64,000 nt of DNA from positions 62,001-126,000 of the forward strand of contig JAEYMI010000076.1 of assembly GCA_023461275.1 (NCBI GenBank), given 5' to 3'. Positions within the stretch are counted from its first letter, which is position 1, and each line of letters opens with the position of its first letter. Made by a program: the position numbers and the translations under genes. This DNA is from Actinomycetes bacterium (GTDB lineage Bacteria; Actinomycetota; Actinomycetes; Mycobacteriales; Mycobacteriaceae). Below are positions 63,431-64,000 of this stretch, one piece after another. The notes below the pieces were generated by a model that worked only from the letters and a program-made list of their open reading frames with translations, was not told the DNA's origin and did no database searches.

Positions 63431-64000
63431 TCAGTGCGAGACCGACTCATACACCGCCAGGGTTTGTCCGGCGATGGCCCCCCAAGAGAATTCGTCGGCG
63501 GCGCGTTCACGTCCGGCCACCCCCATTGAGGTCGCCTCGCTCGGATTGTCGACCACTGCGTTCACCGCGTCGGCCAGGGCGTGCTCGAACGTCGTCGGAT
63601 CGGCCGGATCGTAGGGGACCAATCGTCCAGTCACCCCGTCGCGGACCACCTCAGGTATGCCGCCGACCGCCGACGCGACGACCGCGGTACCGCAGGCCAT
63701 CGCCTCCAGGTTGACGATGCCGAGCGGTTCGTACACCGAAGGGCAAACGAATGTCGCTGCCGCGCTGAGTATTTCCCTGATTCGAGGAAGCGGGAGCATC
63801 TCGCGAATCCAGTAGACGCCGTCGCGGGTCGCCGAGAGATCCGCGACGGCTGCTTCGATCTCGGCGCCGATCTCCGGGGTGTCCGGCGCACCGGCACACA
63901 GTACCAATTGGATCGACGGGTCGAAGCGGTGCGCGGCGGCTACCAGATGGGCGACCCCCTTCTGGCGCGTGATGCGGCCGACGAAGGCGACGATCGGACG
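63431..64000 (-). CDS. glgA: Glycogen synthase/alpha-glucan glucosyltransferase, C-terminal part
   Basis: The frame runs off the right edge, so only about the last 189 residues are present. They hold the GT4 C-terminal lobe: RPIVAFVGRITRQKG near the break, the donor-binding region EPLGIVNLEAMACGTAVVAS, and ASAVGGIPEVVRDGVTGRL. It corresponds to Rv1212c (GlgA/GlgM), which in mycobacteria makes maltose-1-phosphate or glucan from ADP-glucose. The partner glgC probably lies just outside the window. Confidence 0.93.
   Translation of the reverse strand, partial: RPIVAFVGRITRQKGVAHLVAAAHRFDPSIQLVLCAGAPDTPEIGAEIEAAVADLSATRDGVYWIREMLPLPRIREILSAAATFVCPSVYEPLGIVNLEAMACGTAVVASAVGGIPEVVRDGVTGRLVPYDPADPTTFEHALADAVNAVVDNPSEATSMGVAGRERAADEFSWGAIAGQTLAVYESVSH

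Overview
The window is about 64 kb of high-GC chromosome with dense, short-spaced genes, many GTG/TTG starts and ATGA or TGATG stop-start overlaps. Mycothiol (mshB), a lysyl/diaminopimelate gene group (dapC, dapD, dapE), gpgS, lpqW, typA, a resuscitation-promoting factor and the order typA-lpqW-mshB-(Rv1171-like)-[fbiC locus]-fdxC-dapC ... dapD, dapE, LOG, fadD6, folP2, gpgS, (Rv1209-like), (Rv1211-like), methyltransferase, glgA all point to a Mycobacteriales actinomycete, most likely Gordonia or a close relative (Rhodococcus/Williamsia/Dietzia range). The genus is inferred, not proven. No tRNA, rRNA, CRISPR array, prophage or insertion sequence was seen.

Layout. 1-8 kb: end of a PucR-type regulator, an NCS1 nucleobase permease, a membrane protein coupled to an ornithine-type decarboxylase, and a leftward cstA-ybdD-photolyase run. 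8-12 kb: a small protein gene, an Rpf gene with a CRP-like site, two membrane proteins and a DszC/SfnB-type acyl-CoA dehydrogenase relative. 12-17.3 kb: an alkaline-shock (Asp23/Gls24) island in which an ECF sigma factor and an Asp23-like gene are divergent from a six-gene Asp23/DUF2273/AmaP operon that ends in a wax-ester-synthase-like protein. 17.3-24 kb: a decapeptide-repeat protein, an HhH-GPD protein, a sugar porter, lysoplasmalogenase and two related secreted proteins. 24-31.3 kb: a thiamine-type ABC importer, a MutT protein and two tandem secreted lipases. 31.3-35.8 kb: a palindromic intergenic repeat, a DUF222-HNH nuclease, a DMT exporter, a TetR/PlsC pair and a 58-residue Cys/Lys-rich protein.

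35.9-49.3 kb is the conserved typA-to-dapC block. The most unusual feature of the window lies here. Where related genomes carry one fused fbiC gene (CofG then CofH), this window has a CofH-like gene with no radical-SAM cysteines, a Baeyer-Villiger-type flavin monooxygenase, and a stand-alone CofG with its cysteines intact. All three overlap and are transcribed together, and the half-order is reversed. This is either a repurposed deazaflavin-type pathway or a dead-ended fbiC locus, depending on whether a complete fbiC exists elsewhere in the genome.

49.3-52 kb is an accessory insertion: a TetR gene with an apparent frameshift, a set of CTGTA/TACAG operators spaced exactly 21 bp apart, and a sulfatase with an atypical CTSSR active-site motif. 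52-64 kb returns to the conserved core: dapD, dapE, two LOG-family genes, fadD6, folP2-gpgS, a DivIVA-like protein, a DUF3117 protein, an rRNA-methyltransferase-like protein and the 3' end of glgA.
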